Shown: piece after piece, positions 5,758 through 7,128 of the stretch
How the letters are laid out: each line of letters begins with the position of its first letter
How positions within the stretch are numbered: position 1 is the first letter of the stretch
Assembly (NCBI GenBank): GCA_019237515.1
Contig: JAFAGX010000354.1
Location: forward strand, 1-7,128
Reading direction: 5' to 3'
DNA: 7,128 nt
Source: Acidobacteriaceae bacterium
GTDB taxonomy: Bacteria > Acidobacteriota > Terriglobia > Terriglobales > SbA1
Notes under the pieces: generated by a model
Databases searched by the model: none
Told to the model about the DNA's origin: nothing
The model's input: the letters and a program-made list of their open reading frames with translations, nothing else
Position numbers and translations under genes: made by a program

Positions 5758-7128
5758 ATGACGAAAGAATTGTTTGTATCTTCTACCCCGCATGAAACGC
5801 GAGTTGGCATGGTGGAAGATGATCAGCTCGCTGAAATTTATCTCGAGCGCGAAAATGAGTACACCTTAGCTGGATCCATCTACAAAGGCCGGGTCACCCG
5901 CGTGCTGCCCGGCATGCAGTCCGCCTTCGTTGACATCGGACTGGAACGTGACGCGTTCCTCTACGTTTCTGACTTCATGGAATTGGCGGAAGATGATGAA
6001 GTGGAAGATATCCCTGCCGCGGGGGTACAGCCGTATCAGCCGCAACAAGCAGCACAACCCATAGAACAAGGTGAGGCGCCTCAGGCTTCGCCGCCGGTTT
6101 CATCAACTGAGGAAACCCGTTCTATCACATCCACACGTGACAACGGCCCGCAAGAAAGTCGTGACAGGTCGGCCACAGGTGGAAATCAGCGTGAATCACG
6201 TGGCAACTGGCGAAGCCGTCGCCGCGGACGTGGCCGTCGTGGCGAGCGCGTGCCTGAAAATCGCTTTGCCCGCCCCGAGTCTTCTCAACCAGCACGCAGC
6301 GACTACGGGCCGCCACCCGGATATCAACCGATCGTTCTCCCGGGGGAATCGATTTCGAAGTATCAGCGGAGTGCCCAATCGCCATCTGCTCAGCAGAGCC
6401 AGGTCTCGGGGGCTGAGGCTTCGGCGCCCGTTTCTGCGGTCTTCCCCGAAGACGAGCCACTGTTCTCGAAGGATCATCAGCCAGAGACAGGGGAGATAGC
6501 AGCGGCTCAAACTGCTACCGCCTCCGAAGATCGGCTGCAGCCACTCCACGAAGAAGCGCACGAATCCGGGCGGGAGCGCGCCTTCGATCAAATGGGCATG
6601 GAAACGGTGTTCCGCGACTCGGAACCTGAACAGGACCTCGACCGGCCTCCTGTGGAAACCGAACAGGACATCAACCGATCTCGTGAAGCGACACTCACAG
6701 CCGCTCCAGAACTTGTCGCCGGAACGGTCGAGCAAGAAGAAATCGAAGAGGAAGAGGCAGATCTTTCGTCCTACGTCGAGGAATTAGAAGAAGACGCGAC
6801 CTTCGACGAAATGGAAGAAGAGACACGTCATGCAGAGGACTACCAGCCGGAAGCCGAACACATTGCGCCTTCAGCTGAGACCTCGGAGCAGTCGGTTGTG
6901 CCGTTCTCTCATGAGCCATCGTCTTCGCAACACTCGGAAATCGCTGCTGCCGATGAAGCGCCCGAAGAACAAGCTGATGAGGACGCCGAGCTTGAAGAAG
7001 CTCAGGAGCAGGCTGAGGCGCTACTCGATGCAGAAGCTCGAGGCAACGGCACCATCGACGCACGGGCCGAAGTGCGCGCTCCATCTGGAACAGCTGCCTA
7101 TACGCAACGAGCGCAGCACCCGGGTTTT
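5758..7128 (+). CDS. rng: Ribonuclease G/E, N-terminal part with a very long insert in the S1 domain; 3' end outside window
   Basis: The frame runs 457 codons to the right edge without a stop. RNase G/E is a single-strand endoribonuclease that processes rRNA and initiates mRNA decay. MTKELFVSSTPHETRVGMVE and then GSIYKGRVTRVLPGMQSAFV..GLERDAFL (39-68) align with the start of the family (E. coli RNase E has NIYKGKITRI...AAFVDYGAERHGFL). In ordinary members the S1 domain resumes after a ~20-residue linker with a 'vkeGqevlVQv' strand. Here, from ~residue 74, a low-complexity insert of more than 380 residues begins and has not ended at the window edge. It contains a Pro/Gln-rich part, an Arg/Gly patch (148-164), a PIVLPGESISKY motif (191-202) and a strongly acidic stretch (~324-355). 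The catalytic DNase-I-like domain lies outside the window, so activity cannot be judged. The choice between rng and rne is conventional. Confidence 0.9.
   Translation, partial: MTKELFVSSTPHETRVGMVEDDQLAEIYLERENEYTLAGSIYKGRVTRVLPGMQSAFVDIGLERDAFLYVSDFMELAEDDEVEDIPAAGVQPYQPQQAAQPIEQGEAPQASPPVSSTEETRSITSTRDNGPQESRDRSATGGNQRESRGNWRSRRRGRGRRGERVPENRFARPESSQPARSDYGPPPGYQPIVLPGESISKYQRSAQSPSAQQSQVSGAEASAPVSAVFPEDEPLFSKDHQPETGEIAAAQTATASEDRLQPLHEEAHESGRERAFDQMGMETVFRDSEPEQDLDRPPVETEQDINRSREATLTAAPELVAGTVEQEEIEEEEADLSSYVEELEEDATFDEMEEETRHAEDYQPEAEHIAPSAETSEQSVVPFSHEPSSSQHSEIAAADEAPEEQADEDAELEEAQEQAEALLDAEARGNGTIDARAEVRAPSGTAAYTQRAQHPGF

Noticed and set aside
6125..6735. Antisense frames and a + strand frame inside the RNase G/E insert (6071-6499 +, 6196-6735 -)
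   Set aside because: They are shadows of the continuous + frame from 5758 to the edge, which begins with clear RNase G/E sequence and a ribosome site.

Overview
The window looks like chromosomal DNA from an Acidobacteriota bacterium (Terriglobia-like). This is inferred from three things: the mrdA–rodA–RNase G/E gene order, an RNase G/E whose S1 domain is split by a very long low-complexity insert, and a secreted protein with a PGTP/VIPG proline-rich tail. No rRNA or other marker gene is present to prove the taxonomy. All supported genes are on the + strand. I see no tRNA, rRNA, CRISPR array, insertion sequence or phage gene.

Layout. (1) 3-800: the C-terminal part of a membrane GT-C (family 39, ArnT/PMT-like) glycosyltransferase that enters from the left edge and is cut by an in-frame TAA at 519-521; the same frame then stays open to 800. 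(2) 801-1094: non-coding, with three TTACA words spaced about one helical turn apart and a strong Shine-Dalgarno. (3) 1095-2096: a secreted protein of unknown function with a glycine-rich hydrophobic middle and a proline-repeat tail. (4) 2097-2236: a short gap with GC-rich inverted repeats. (5) 2237-4204: mrdA (PBP2). (6) 4205-4261: a spacer made mostly of a 7-bp tandem repeat plus an inverted copy. (7) 4262-5347: rodA. (8) 5348-5757: a 410-bp gap with consecutive hairpins, read here as a possible structured leader. (9) 5758 to the right edge: the N-terminal 457 codons of RNase G/E, all but the first ~73 lying in the insert.

How the genes work together. RodA (SEDS glycan polymerase) and PBP2 (its cognate transpeptidase) form the core of the elongasome, which builds side-wall peptidoglycan. 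RNase G/E processes rRNA and starts mRNA decay. The usual mreBCD genes are not directly upstream of mrdA here.

The items most worth a second look are the RNase G/E insert, the structured region ahead of it, the heptamer repeat abutting the rodA start codon, and the in-frame stop in the glycosyltransferase. I found no clear evidence of a wholly new multi-gene system.
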